A DNA stretch of 64,000 bases from Mogibacterium sp. (GTDB lineage: Bacteria; Bacillota; Clostridia; Peptostreptococcales; Anaerovoracaceae): NCBI GenBank assembly GCA_017512145.1, contig JAFWHB010000022.1:1-64000 (forward strand), given 5' to 3'. Every line of letters starts with the position of its first letter. Positions within the stretch are counted from its first letter, which is position 1. The notes under the pieces were generated by a model, which was not told the origin of the DNA, made no database searches, and saw only the letters and a list, made by a program, of their open reading frames with translations. The translations under genes and the position numbers were made by a program. Below are positions 34,092 through 42,849 of the stretch, piece by piece.

Positions 34092-35198
34092 TTACATTTC
34101 AGTGTTCAGCAGCTCTGTATCTATCGGATATCTTCCGAATATCCTTGCTGCATCCATCATTGCCTGGAGATTCTCTGCAGGTGTATCCATCGGTGTCTGG
34201 CAGCCTGATGTCAGAGTGAAGCCCTTAGGTGAATCCCATGCCTTGCGGATGCACTCCTTGCTTGCTCTGAGAACGTCCTGAGGTGTGCCCAGTCTGATGA
34301 CATCTACAGGCGGCACATTACCCTGGATCGCCATGTGAGGTCCGAGGATCTCCTTAGCCTCTTCAAGATCCTCGATATTATCAAGGCCAAAGCATCCGAT
34401 GCCTGTGTTGTTGAGATCTTCCCAGAGCTTGCGGGAGCCTCCGCAGATGTGAAGGCCGCATCCGCCGCCGTTCTTCTTGATAAAGTCTACATTGTGCTGG
34501 AAATATGGCAGTGAGAATTCTCTGTACTGCTTGACTCTGAGAAGCGATGTTGTGCTGACAGGATCGGCAAATCCGATGCCTATCCCAAGCTCGAGCATCC
34601 TGGCGATATATCTCTCGTTATTCTCAGTGATTACTTCCATCAGCTGCTTGACTTTGTCAGGCTTCTTGATCATGCCGATCAGAAGATTCTCTGTGCCTAC
34701 TACCATGGCAGCAACAGTGAATGGTCCTGTAACAGTACCGCTGACAGGCACTTTGTCACCAAGCTTCTCCTTGACAAGACGAAGTCCCTCGAGGATTATA
34801 GGAAGTCTGCCGTCCTTGTCTACATCTACGAGCTTAGCTTTATCTACTTCGTCGAGGCTTGCCAGAGCAGGCGTCTCAAGCTGAGCTATATTGTGATCGT
34901 AATACTTGATCTTAGAGCCCATTGCCTCGGCCATTCCCCTGAGAGTAGTCGAAAGTCCTGCTCCGTCTGAATGGAAGGTATCATATATATATTCCTCAAG
35001 TTCAAGCATCTTCTGAGAAGAGAAATAGTAATCTTTAACCTTGAGTCCGATCATAGGCGCAAGAGTCTCACCGGTATCAATGCAGCACATGATACGGTCT
35101 ACTTCCTTGCCCTCGCTGAGGAGCTTGTCTCTTTCGATCGCAGTCAGCTCGTCCGGCTTGATCTTAAGTCCGTGTCCATATTGTTCAATAATATTCAT
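34092..35198 (-). CDS. Uroporphyrinogen decarboxylase-fold corrinoid methyltransferase-like protein
   Basis: 368 residues of the UroD superfamily branch used in corrinoid methyl transfer (MtaA/CmuA/Mtg-like), not haem synthesis. The probable zinc ligands are His and Cys in LHICGGSRKLW and the Cys in TLTSGCQTPMDTP. VSGTVTGPFTVAA and IQGNVPPVDVI are further family landmarks. It would transfer a methyl group to or from a corrinoid protein. It is the last of the corrinoid-region genes, downstream of an NhaC antiporter. Substrate unknown. Confidence 0.82.
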   Translation of the reverse strand: MNIIEQYGHGLKIKPDELTAIERDKLLSEGKEVDRIMCCIDTGETLAPMIGLKVKDYYFSSQKMLELEEYIYDTFHSDGAGLSTTLRGMAEAMGSKIKYYDHNIAQLETPALASLDEVDKAKLVDVDKDGRLPIILEGLRLVKEKLGDKVPVSGTVTGPFTVAAMVVGTENLLIGMIKKPDKVKQLMEVITENNERYIARMLELGIGIGFADPVSTTSLLRVKQYREFSLPYFQHNVDFIKKNGGGCGLHICGGSRKLWEDLNNTGIGCFGLDNIEDLEEAKEILGPHMAIQGNVPPVDVIRLGTPQDVLRASKECIRKAWDSPKGFTLTSGCQTPMDTPAENLQAMMDAARIFGRYPIDTELLNTEM

Positions 35199-35242
35199 TG
35201 TAAGTCCTCTTGATTTGGTAATTATGTCTTAATTCTACACAC

Positions 35243-35277
35243 AAGTGATGCCGGACGCAAAATGTCCGGCACCACTT
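35243..35277 (-). terminator. Hairpin after nhaC-like gene
   Basis: 14-base arms AAGTGATGCCGGAC and GTCCGGCACCACTT (one mismatch) lie 25 bases after the antiporter stop, with only a weak T-run. Perhaps a partial terminator that lets some transcription reach the methyltransferase gene. Confidence 0.55.
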
Positions 35278-35301
35278 TGGATTATTAAATGAGAATATGG
35301 A

Positions 35302-36660
35302 TTACTCGTTTACTACCTTGTTCTCTTTCCAGTCCCACTTGCCCTTGAGAGTGAACTTCTCATACCAAGGAACGAAGTAAGAGAGAACTGCGAATGCTGC
35401 GAGCAGGAAGAGATACCAGTTGTTAGGAATGATGTCCAGTGGGCTGACTCTTCCTTCGCACATGCTTGCTACTACGAGGAACTGAGCTCCGTAAGGGATA
35501 AGGCCCTGCATGATACATGTGAACATGTCGAGGATGGAAGCTGTCTTACGAGGGTCGATGTCGTACTTCTCACTGATCTCTCTTGCCATAGGTCCGTCAA
35601 CGATGATAGCAACAGTGTTGTTAGCTGTAGCCATATCTGTCAGAGCTGCAAGTACAGAGAGGCCGACCTGTGCTGACTTCTTGCCCTTGAATGTCTTGGA
35701 CAGCTTGTCGATGAGCCAGTTGAGGCCGCCGTAATGCTTAGCCATCTCAGCGATACCGCCGCAGAGCATTGACAGGAGGAATACTTCGATCATTCCCTGG
35801 AATCCGTCCCAGATATTAGCAGCGAAATCCATGAATGTGATGTCTCCGTAGCACATTCCGATGATGCCTGCCGCGAAGATACCGATTGTCAGTACCAGGA
35901 ATACGTTCATGCCGATAAGAGCAAGTACGAGTACGAGGATGTATGGGATTACCTTGATGATGTCATATCCGCCTACCTCGAGAGCCTGTGCTGTCTCAGG
36001 TCTTCCGAATGCAATCAGAAGAACGATTGTAAGGATTGCTGCCGGAAGTGAGATCCAGAAGTTAGTTCTGAACTTATCCTTGAGCTCTACCTTCTGAGTT
36101 CTTGTTGCTGCGATGGTTGTATCTGAAATCATGGAGAGGTTATCTCCGAACATAGCTCCGGAAACTACTGCTGCCATTACGAGTGGCAGGCTGAGTCCGG
36201 CCTTATCTACAACACCGAGAGCGATAGGTACAAGAGCACCGATGGTTCCCATTGATGTACCTGTTGCTGTTGCGAGGAATGCTGCGATAACGAAAAGACC
36301 AGCTGTCAGAAGTGATGCAGGGATGATAGAAACACCCAGATTAACTGTTGCATCAACACCGCCCATTGACTTTGCAACTGCTGAGAAAGCACCTGCGAGC
36401 AGGTAGATCATGAGCATTGCCATGACGTCTTCGTTAGCTGCGCCTCTTGCAAAGATACTGAAGTTCTCGTTGATTCCTGCCTTGTAGTTCATAGCGAAAG
36501 CTACAAGTACTGCGATAAACATTGCTACTACTGCAGGGAACTGGTAGAATGCCATCTCAACTCCCTTAGACTGGAGGATGATTCCTGCGCCAAGGTAGAT
36601 TACGATGAACACTGCGAATGGTATCAGAGCCAGTCCGCTGCTTCTTCTTTTTTCTTCCAT
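35302..36660 (-). CDS. NhaC-type Na+/H+ antiporter family protein
   Basis: About 452 residues with ten or more membrane segments, of the NhaC family; motifs such as VSGAMFGDNLSMISDTTIAAT and ATGTSMGTIGALVPIALG. NhaC relatives exchange Na+ with H+ or with organic anions (e.g. malate/lactate). Being flanked by two UroD-type methyltransferase genes it may import a methylated substrate or handle ion balance; the latter is established for the family, the former is inference. ATG 36660 has AAGGAG 8 bases ahead; an upstream frame to 36729 lacks one. Confidence 0.82.
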   Translation of the reverse strand: MEEKRRSSGLALIPFAVFIVIYLGAGIILQSKGVEMAFYQFPAVVAMFIAVLVAFAMNYKAGINENFSIFARGAANEDVMAMLMIYLLAGAFSAVAKSMGGVDATVNLGVSIIPASLLTAGLFVIAAFLATATGTSMGTIGALVPIALGVVDKAGLSLPLVMAAVVSGAMFGDNLSMISDTTIAATRTQKVELKDKFRTNFWISLPAAILTIVLLIAFGRPETAQALEVGGYDIIKVIPYILVLVLALIGMNVFLVLTIGIFAAGIIGMCYGDITFMDFAANIWDGFQGMIEVFLLSMLCGGIAEMAKHYGGLNWLIDKLSKTFKGKKSAQVGLSVLAALTDMATANNTVAIIVDGPMAREISEKYDIDPRKTASILDMFTCIMQGLIPYGAQFLVVASMCEGRVSPLDIIPNNWYLFLLAAFAVLSYFVPWYEKFTLKGKWDWKENKVVNE

Positions 36661-36756
36661 GATTAAAACTCCTTCTTTATATAATTTCCACAATTTATGA
36701 ATAGCGAAAGTTTTAATCTCAAGTCCCAACTCACGCCTATAATACGCGACTTTGCC

Positions 36757-36784
36757 ATTGTAACGCTTGTTATGGAATTGTCAA
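36757..36784 (-). promoter_or_regulatory. Strong sigma-A promoter of the nhaC-like gene
   Basis: Minus strand TTGACA (36784-36779) and TACAAT (36762-36757) with 16 bases between, a near-perfect vegetative promoter. The leader is roughly 90 bases. Confidence 0.8.
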
Positions 36785-36860
36785 AATAGTTTTTTTATAT
36801 TTTTATCCAAAAAAATGACCGTGCGTCCAATAATTGTTGAATCTAACAACAGGAAAAAGA

Positions 36861-36893
36861 AAAATTCGGGCGATCATCCAAAAATCGTCCGAA
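36861..36893 (-). terminator. Terminator of the UroD-like gene at 36949
   Basis: Stem TTCGGGCGAT / ATCGTCCGAA (one mismatch) with a 9-base loop, followed on the minus strand by TTTTTCTTTTTCC. Confidence 0.85.
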
Positions 36894-36948
36894 CCCCTGT
36901 ATTTGCAACTATTGAAGATTTATTAACAATGCTTTAACTGATTGTTAA

Positions 36949-38046
36949 CTACGTATATGCTCGCAGAAACGTATTATTATCAGGCAGCTGCCCTTTGCGG
37001 GCTCCCCTGCTGAGTGTAGTTGCAGCGTTCATGAACATTATCATCTGTTCCTTGGTTGTGCCCACAGGTGTCGTACATCCCGGGCATATTGTATAGCCCT
37101 TAGGATTGTCCCCTGCATCTTCTATGCATTTTCTGATACAGTCGTATATCTGTGTTTCAGTTCCGTTGCGGAGAATATCTACCGGAGGCACATTTCCGGT
37201 GATGCCGATCCTGTCTCCGTAATTCTCCTTAAGTTCTTTGAGGCTTTCGCAGTTATCGACCCAGAAATTCGATACTCCTGCATCGATTATTTCCTGCCAT
37301 CTGTCGCGTGTATTTCCGCACATGTGAATAGATGTGGCACCCTGATACTCATTCATTCTTTCAACAGCCTGTCTGAGATATGGCACGAAGAATTCGTCAA
37401 ACTGCCTTTTGCTTATAAGGTTCTTAGCTCCCATAGGCTCTGAAAGCATGAACCTGATACCCAGTCTCTTGTTCAGGTCTCTGCACAGCTCTACTATGCA
37501 GTCAGTTGAATACTGGAGGAGTCTGTGTACTCCTTCTTTATCTTTTACGGTTGAGATAAGAAATTTCTCAGTCCCTATAAGACTTGCAGCCGTAGTAAAA
37601 GGCCCGGCAAGTCCACTGCCAAAATTTCTCACATTGCCGTATTTGTCCATCAGTCTTTCGAATGCTTCTACGATCAATGGCAGCCTGCCGTCCTTGTCAA
37701 TATTGAGCATGCCAAGCTCACTTACCTGATCAAAGCTCTCAAGTCTCGGCTTCACGATATATGAAACACTATCTTCCGGATAATTCAGTTCAGTCCCAAG
37801 TGCCTCTATCACTGTTCTGAGGCCAAGACCTATTCCCATATTATCTGCCTGAAAATCCTCTGCAAGTCCGCTCTCTACAGCGACCATTGCGTCAGCAGAA
37901 AAATAGTAATCTCTGATTGAATAACCATAAAGCGGGGGAGCTGTCTCCCCCGCGCTCAGAGATGTAGGAATGCGATCAACTTCTTCGCCTCTGGCATAAG
38001 CAGCGGCGCGCTCCTTTGGTGTCATTTCAGGTACTATAAGTTCCAT
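36949..38046 (-). CDS. Uroporphyrinogen decarboxylase-fold corrinoid methyltransferase-like protein
   Basis: 365 residues, close relative of the 34092 protein: EVDRIPTSLSAGETAPP, SGLAGPFTTAASLIG, predicted zinc ligands in IHMCGNTRDRW and ICPGCTTPVGT, and ITGNVPPVDIL. It is about 67 bases after the metQ-like gene, and has its own terminator, so it likely ends the metNIQ transcript. The pairing with an importer suggests the imported compound is its methyl donor. Confidence 0.82.
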   Translation of the reverse strand: MELIVPEMTPKERAAAYARGEEVDRIPTSLSAGETAPPLYGYSIRDYYFSADAMVAVESGLAEDFQADNMGIGLGLRTVIEALGTELNYPEDSVSYIVKPRLESFDQVSELGMLNIDKDGRLPLIVEAFERLMDKYGNVRNFGSGLAGPFTTAASLIGTEKFLISTVKDKEGVHRLLQYSTDCIVELCRDLNKRLGIRFMLSEPMGAKNLISKRQFDEFFVPYLRQAVERMNEYQGATSIHMCGNTRDRWQEIIDAGVSNFWVDNCESLKELKENYGDRIGITGNVPPVDILRNGTETQIYDCIRKCIEDAGDNPKGYTICPGCTTPVGTTKEQMIMFMNAATTLSRGARKGQLPDNNTFLRAYT

Positions 38047-38074
38047 TCCCTGTTTATCTCCTTGTTATTTATGG

Positions 38075-38093
38075 TGTGCTAAGATATAGCACA
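38075..38093 (-). other. Hairpin between metQ and UroD-like gene
   Basis: TGTGCTA and TAGCACA form a perfect 7-bp stem with a 5-base loop, lacking a T-run. Possible operator or mRNA-stabilising hairpin. Confidence 0.4.
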
Positions 38094-38113
38094 ATCTGGA
38101 ATAATGAAGAAGA

Positions 38114-38950
38114 TTACTTCCAAGTTGGAAGAAGTGCTCCGCCTGAGATCTCAGCAAGTGCATTAGCAAGTTCATCACACTGAACAGCCTCAGCTATTCC
38201 CTTTGCCCAATCTGAATCAGCGTCAGCAGCATTTGCAACGAATCCTACAGCATAAACTTCTTCGTCATTTGACTTCATGATATAAGCTGAAGCGTCATTT
38301 CCAGCATTTACCATGTGCTGTCCTGCAAGGCAGATAGCGTCGAGGTCATCGATTGACTGTGGGAGCATCTGCATCTCAGCTTCCTGGAATGTGAAGTTGT
38401 GCGGATTGTCCTTGATGTCATGAATTGTAGCAACTTCAACTGTCTCATCAAGAGTGATCAGACCGTTGTCAGCAAGCATCTTCAGACCTCTGTCCTGATT
38501 TGTAGCGTCATTGCAGACTCCGATAACAGCTCCGTCAGGCAACTCATCTACACTTGCATGCTTAGTTGAATACATAGCAAACAGCGGTGCATATGTCTTA
38601 GGCTGAACCATAACGAAATCTGTTCCATTCTCTGCATTGTAAGCTTTCAGGTAAGGCTCATGCTGATACCAGTTCAGGTCTATGCTTCCCTCTGCGAGAG
38701 CAACGTTAGGCTGGATACTGTCATCGAATGAAACCATTTCTACATTGTAACCTGCTTCCTTGAGAATAGGCTCTACTGCATTGTAGTAATCGATCAGGTC
38801 AGAACGTACTCCGATCTTGACATCAGTCTTCTCTGCAGCAGCTGTCTCTTCAGAAGCTGCTTCTTCGCTGCTGTTGCTTCCGCAAGCTGTTGCAAGGCAG
38901 CAAGCCATAATAGCGATGAGTACCATAGCCAGTAACTTCTTTAACTTCAT
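38114..38950 (-). CDS. metQ: MetQ/NlpA family substrate-binding lipoprotein
   Basis: 278 residues, lipoprotein signal with lipobox near residues 20-23 (ATACG), followed by a Ser/Ala/Glu linker and a periplasmic-binding domain with VRSDLIDYYNAVEPILKEAGYNV and IDLNWYQHEPYLKAYN, as in the methionine-binding NlpA family. The usual ligand is methionine, but paralogues in anaerobes bind other compounds; the corrinoid context keeps that open. Binding-protein gene of the metNIQ set. Confidence 0.88.
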   Translation of the reverse strand: MKLKKLLAMVLIAIMACCLATACGSNSSEEAASEETAAAEKTDVKIGVRSDLIDYYNAVEPILKEAGYNVEMVSFDDSIQPNVALAEGSIDLNWYQHEPYLKAYNAENGTDFVMVQPKTYAPLFAMYSTKHASVDELPDGAVIGVCNDATNQDRGLKMLADNGLITLDETVEVATIHDIKDNPHNFTFQEAEMQMLPQSIDDLDAICLAGQHMVNAGNDASAYIMKSNDEEVYAVGFVANAADADSDWAKGIAEAVQCDELANALAEISGGALLPTWK

Positions 38951-39019
38951 GTGTTTATTCCTCCTTGAGAATTAAGTAGATGATGTATGTTAAACGTCCC
39001 TGTGACGATTTAACCTGAA

Positions 39020-39688
39020 TTATTTGAGTTTCTTATATATCCAGTCGCCGAAGTACTGAATGAGTGCTACAAGAATGATCAGGATAACTACGATTGAGTA
39101 CATTATTCTCAGGTTAAAACTCTGATAACCATACTGCAGAGCAACTGCTCCAAGTCCGCCTGCTCCGATAGCACCTGCCATAGCTGTGCAGCCGAGAAGG
39201 TTGATTATAGCCAAGCAGAGGCCTGATATGATTGATGGTACCGACTCCTTGAGCATTACCTTGAAAACTATCTGCCACTTGGATGCCCCGAATGACTGAG
39301 CAGCCTCAATCAGAGCAGGGTCTACTTCCTTGAAGCTGTTCTGGAAGATTCTGGCCATGAACGGCGTACATGCCACAGTAAGCGGCACCAGAGCAGCTGT
39401 CTCTCCGATTGAAGTACCAGCGATAAGTCTTGTGAACGGGATAATAGAAATCATAAGGATTATGAACGGGAACGACCTGATCATGTTTACTATGAAATCA
39501 AGTATCCTGTTAACAATCATGTTCTCGTACAGTCCGCCCTTCTCAGTGACGACAAGAATAACACCGAAAACAAATCCCAGCAGCGTTGACAAAACGCCCG
39601 CAATAGCAAGCATCTTCAGCGTAGCGAAGAACGCAGGGACGATCAGCATCTTGAATATCTGTGCAAATGTATAATTCTTAAGTGTCAT
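39020..39688 (-). CDS. metI: Methionine-type ABC transporter permease
   Basis: 222 residues, five transmembrane segments, EAA loop (ALIEAAQSFGASKWQIVFKVMLKES) that contacts the ATPase. MetI family size. Ribosome site AAGGGAGG precedes the ATG. Works with MetN and MetQ. Confidence 0.88.
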   Translation of the reverse strand: MTLKNYTFAQIFKMLIVPAFFATLKMLAIAGVLSTLLGFVFGVILVVTEKGGLYENMIVNRILDFIVNMIRSFPFIILMISIIPFTRLIAGTSIGETAALVPLTVACTPFMARIFQNSFKEVDPALIEAAQSFGASKWQIVFKVMLKESVPSIISGLCLAIINLLGCTAMAGAIGAGGLGAVALQYGYQSFNLRIMYSIVVILIILVALIQYFGDWIYKKLK

Positions 39689-39709
39689 AAAAGCTGTCCC
39701 TCCCTTCTC

Positions 39710-40690
39710 TTAAGCTTTTCTGCCGAGTTCTTTCCAGCGTATGCCGCGCTTGTTCAGATAGTCAGAGACAACAGCGAAATCCTCGTCCTTGACATTTATC
39801 GCAAATATTCCCATACGGTCTTTCTCATATTCCTGGATAGTGCCGTTGATTATAGGGAACATGATACCCATGTCAGCATACATCTTGCCGAACAGCTCTC
39901 CGTCGGATTCATTATTGAGCAGATGAGATATCTGTATATTGTGTCCGGTTTCAGGAAGATGGATGTTTTCCTCGCCGAGCAGGTTAAGCAGAGCCTGAGG
40001 CTGGTCGAAGAAGATTTCTCTTACCGAACCTTCAGCCTTGATGATACCGTTTTCAAGTATGCACGCCTTCTGACAGATCTTACGTACTACTTCCATCTGA
40101 TGGGTGACCACAATTACCGTAATGCCGAGCTTTTCATTGATCTCGAGAAGCAGATCGAGGATAGAATTTGTGGTCTTAGGGTCAAGCGCTGATGTAGCCT
40201 CATCACACAGGATGAATTTAGGATCCATGGTCAGAGCACGTGCTATAGCGACACGCTGCTTCTGTCCTCCGGAAAGATTGCGTGGCTTGGCGTTCATCTT
40301 ATCTGAAAGACCTACGAGTTCGAGAAGGCTCCTGACTTTAGCGTCTATCTCATCCTTAGGATATTTCCAGCATGTCATAGGCAGAGCGACATTCCTGTAA
40401 ACAGTTTCTCTCTCAAGAAGTGAGAACTGCTGGAATATCATGCCTACATGGCGTCTGAATTCGCGGAGTTCCTTATCTGAATAGTCCTTGATTTCATGGC
40501 CATCTACCTTAAGACTTCCTTCCTGATAGGAAGTGAGTCCGTTGATACATCTGAGTAACGTTGATTTTCCCGCGCCGCTCCTTCCGACCAGTGCATAGAT
40601 CTCACCGTCTTCTATTGTGAGGTTTATATTTTCAAGCACCGGAGTTCCGGTATCTTCCCAAACTTTTTTAAGGTTCTTGATCTCAATCAA
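39710..40690 (-). CDS. metN: Methionine-type ABC transporter ATP-binding protein
   Basis: 326 residues. Walker A GRSGAGKST, signature LSGGQKQRVAIARAL, Walker B FILCDEATSALD, and a C-terminal NIL domain of about 80 residues that gives methionine feedback inhibition in MetN. The start is TTG at 40690, 13 bases after the yezD stop and overlapping no other frame; a GAGGG about 9 bases upstream supports it. Confidence 0.88.
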   Translation of the reverse strand: MIEIKNLKKVWEDTGTPVLENINLTIEDGEIYALVGRSGAGKSTLLRCINGLTSYQEGSLKVDGHEIKDYSDKELREFRRHVGMIFQQFSLLERETVYRNVALPMTCWKYPKDEIDAKVRSLLELVGLSDKMNAKPRNLSGGQKQRVAIARALTMDPKFILCDEATSALDPKTTNSILDLLLEINEKLGITVIVVTHQMEVVRKICQKACILENGIIKAEGSVREIFFDQPQALLNLLGEENIHLPETGHNIQISHLLNNESDGELFGKMYADMGIMFPIINGTIQEYEKDRMGIFAINVKDEDFAVVSDYLNKRGIRWKELGRKA

Positions 40691-40703
40691 TTCTCCGCAC
40701 CCT

Positions 40704-40847
40704 CTATCCTTTCACTTTGATTTTTTCAGTCTTCTCTATATAAACTATCTTTCCGTCCTGAATGTGAATCGTCACACTTCCGAATTCGATTCCACATACA
40801 GCATCGTACAGAATATCTTTAATATCCTTTCTCTCGTTATTAGGCAC
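40704..40847 (-). CDS. yezD: YezD family (DUF2292) small protein
   Basis: 47 residues missed by longer-ORF searches. GTG start with AAGGAG 9 bases ahead. Sequence carries CGIEFGSVTIHIQDGKIVYI, the core of YezD/DUF2292 proteins, followed by a basic end EKTEKIKVKG. YezD is linked to sulfur or methionine genes in Bacillus-type genomes but its function is not known. It lies between the structured leader and metN and is surely cotranscribed. Confidence 0.75.
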   Translation of the reverse strand: MPNNERKDIKDILYDAVCGIEFGSVTIHIQDGKIVYIEKTEKIKVKG

Positions 40848-40872
40848 TTAAAAACTCTCCTTCCTTTGTTAC

Positions 40873-41024
40873 AAAAAAAGGAGACAATAACGGTTATGAG
40901 CCGTCATTGCCTCCAGGGTCTCTGGTCAGCAATTTGCAGTAATGGCTGTTACGCAACAAATTTTATAAAAGACCAGGCCATTACTTCCAATTGTTTTTGG
41001 GTCTGCTGACAAGCAGGCATTATA
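40873..41024 (-). promoter_or_regulatory. Structured attenuator leader of yezD-metNIQ
   Basis: Minus strand: TATAAT at 41024-41019, then from about 41011 an outer stem GTCAGCA/TGCTGAC (41010-41004 with 40931-40925), an inner 9-bp stem AGTAATGGC/GCCATTACT (40985-40977 with 40946-40938), and a CTGGTC/GACCAG pairing (40976-40971 with 40927-40922) that competes with the outer stem. A terminator follows: 14-base arms 40880-40893 and 40901-40914 with TTTTTTT. This is the layout of a riboswitch, but it lacks the S-box core and the T-box motif (TGGNACCGCG). Confidence 0.6.
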
Positions 41025-41082
41025 ATTATTACCAATAGGAAAAGCTGTATTAACAATATCTTAACGCAGTATACTGTTTATC

Positions 41083-41217
41083 TTACTTCTTCTCTCCTAT
41101 CAGTCTAGGTCCTACCGAGTCGATCATCGGCATTGCCGGAAGTCTGTCTACTTCCTTACCCTCGAAGTATGCCTGCATACGTTCATTGGATGTCATCTGG
41201 TCTTTTCTTACTGTCAT
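41083..41217 (-). pseudogene. Truncated UroD-fold methyltransferase N-terminus
   Basis: 44 codons from an ATG with GGAGGAGAA ahead, overlapping the DUF1638 stop by ATGA. The product has SNERMQAYFEGKEVDRLPAMP, which matches the N-terminal entry of the UroD-fold methyltransferases next door (e.g. RAAAYARGEEVDRIP). It ends IGEKK and stop, where intact proteins run on for about 300 residues. Probably the left-over start of a deleted sixth paralogue; possibly still translated. Confidence 0.65.
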
Positions 41218-41945
41218 ATTGTTCTCCTCCACAGCTGATCAGATACTCCTCCTGTGTCTCCCCCGAATTCGAAGTCCTCATCTCTCACCGGTTCTCCCGG
41301 CTTCTTCACAATAATATCTTCATCCCATTCGCCTGCAATAAGCTTGCGAAGTATTTCATTGCTGCCCTTGACTGTGCATTTCTCAAGTTCCAGCAGGTCA
41401 GCACATTTCTCTGCATATTCCTGAACAGGTGCCAGTTCATAGCAGCCTGTGTCTATAACGGTCACCTTGGTGTATGAATCGAACATAAGCTTCATAGCCT
41501 TGAGTCCGCGGCGCTCTCCGTATCTCTCCTGCGCCCTCTTAAGCATCGAGAGCAGCGCACCTTCGTCTCTGGACCATCCCTTGGTCAAGTACATGTTCCC
41601 TGCCTCCAGGAGGTTCCGCTTCTGCCTCTTGCCCGTGCAAAGCATGATGTTGCAGCAGTCGTCAAATCTCGGCATCGCGAGAATCGCTCTCTCCGTATGC
41701 CAGCCACTTGCCCCTTTGCCGCAGAACCCATAAGCGAGCATAACGGTATCCGCGCCATCTGACTCTGCACGTTCGATTTCCTTCTGTATCACCTCACGCA
41801 GCTCATCAGGATCATTGTGATATCCTCTTTCCATCCAGCGGATCTCTACATCACTGCAGTCAAACTGATCGAAGACCTGATTGATCTCGTCTTCGATCAT
41901 CGAACAAGCTATTAAGATTTTCTTTCCTGAATATCTCTTGTCCAC
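41214..41945 (-). CDS. DUF1638 protein of corrinoid methyltransferase cluster
   Basis: 243 residues of the DUF1638 family: ILIACSMIEDEINQVF, MLAYGFCGKGASGWH, CCNIMLCTGKRQKR, IDTGCYEL. Several cysteines are conserved and could bind metal or corrinoid. The family recurs beside corrinoid proteins and UroD-type methyltransferases, function unproven. GTG start, 11 bases after the previous gene. Confidence 0.8.
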   Translation of the reverse strand: MDKRYSGKKILIACSMIEDEINQVFDQFDCSDVEIRWMERGYHNDPDELREVIQKEIERAESDGADTVMLAYGFCGKGASGWHTERAILAMPRFDDCCNIMLCTGKRQKRNLLEAGNMYLTKGWSRDEGALLSMLKRAQERYGERRGLKAMKLMFDSYTKVTVIDTGCYELAPVQEYAEKCADLLELEKCTVKGSNEILRKLIAGEWDEDIIVKKPGEPVRDEDFEFGGDTGGVSDQLWRRTI

Positions 41946-41956
41946 CGATGACCTTG

Positions 41957-42826
41957 CTACTTCATAACTATCTCGCGGAACTTACCATTAGCCAATTTAA
42001 CACCTACGTTCTTGATGCATACCTGTCCGCCGATCTTAGCCTTCCCTCTCATATCCAGCATTGCCTTGAGGAAGTCGATACCAGGCTCCAGCTGATACTC
42101 CTTAAGCTCTGCATGTCCTGTGTCGACGAGAGCATATGTGAACTTAGGGCACAGCAGGAAGATGCAGCTTTCATCCATAATGTCTGCGACCTTCCTCATG
42201 AACGGATCATAGAAGTCCTCTACCGCATTGGTCAGGAACTTAGGTCCAAGAATATCGAGCGCACCTGCCGAATCCGAGAAGATGAATACATCAACTCCGG
42301 CCTTCTTACCTTCTTCAATGTATCTGAGGAGCTGCCCTGCGAACTTATCAAACACAAGCTTCATCTTTTCTCTGTCCTTGCGGTATGCCTTGAACACAAG
42401 TCTAGGCTCCATCAGAGCGTTTAGCATAGTGAACGGTCCTGTTACCTCGAGGCATACTGTCTCACCTTCGCTCTTCATCTCAGAGCATGCATCGAGCACC
42501 TCATGAATACGCCATTTACTGAAATCTATATCCGGAAGTGCGAGCACCTCGTCCATGTTTGAACAGATCGGATCCTTGGCTCTCGGGCCTGTATTAGCAT
42601 CGCCGTAATTCAGGATCGCACCCATCGCTTCCGCCTCAACTGTCCTGCAGAACGGCAGCAGTACAAAGTCAGAGTTGTCATGGGCCTTGATGGCCTTGGC
42701 AAGTGTCTGCATTGTATCGCTGTGCATATATGCATCCGGGAACTCCAGCCCGAGACCTTCTGTTACCTCAGCGCTTACACCAACTGAATTTGAGTATGTG
42801 CACTTGTATTCTCTTATATCTGCCAT
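41957..42826 (-). CDS. Divergent, short UroD-fold methyltransferase-like protein
   Basis: 289 residues, clearly related to the 43607 protein in the first 200 (LLPFCRTVEAEAMGAILNYG; FIFSDSAGALDILGPKFL). The C-terminal part is unusual: where relatives have H-x-C (VHICG) this has FLLCPKF, and it ends before the region of the third metal-ligand Cys (PxCG). Thus the zinc site looks incomplete. It may be a non-catalytic partner of the neighbouring methyltransferase or DUF1638 protein. Confidence 0.75.
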   Translation of the reverse strand: MADIREYKCTYSNSVGVSAEVTEGLGLEFPDAYMHSDTMQTLAKAIKAHDNSDFVLLPFCRTVEAEAMGAILNYGDANTGPRAKDPICSNMDEVLALPDIDFSKWRIHEVLDACSEMKSEGETVCLEVTGPFTMLNALMEPRLVFKAYRKDREKMKLVFDKFAGQLLRYIEEGKKAGVDVFIFSDSAGALDILGPKFLTNAVEDFYDPFMRKVADIMDESCIFLLCPKFTYALVDTGHAELKEYQLEPGIDFLKAMLDMRGKAKIGGQVCIKNVGVKLANGKFREIVMK

Positions 42827-42849
42827 TGGAATTATTTACCTCCGACTAT

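Noticed and set aside
40873..41024. SAM-I (S-box) or Met T-box riboswitch
   Set aside because: Neither the S-box core nor the T-box TGGNACCGCG element is present, although the position before metNIQ invited the call.
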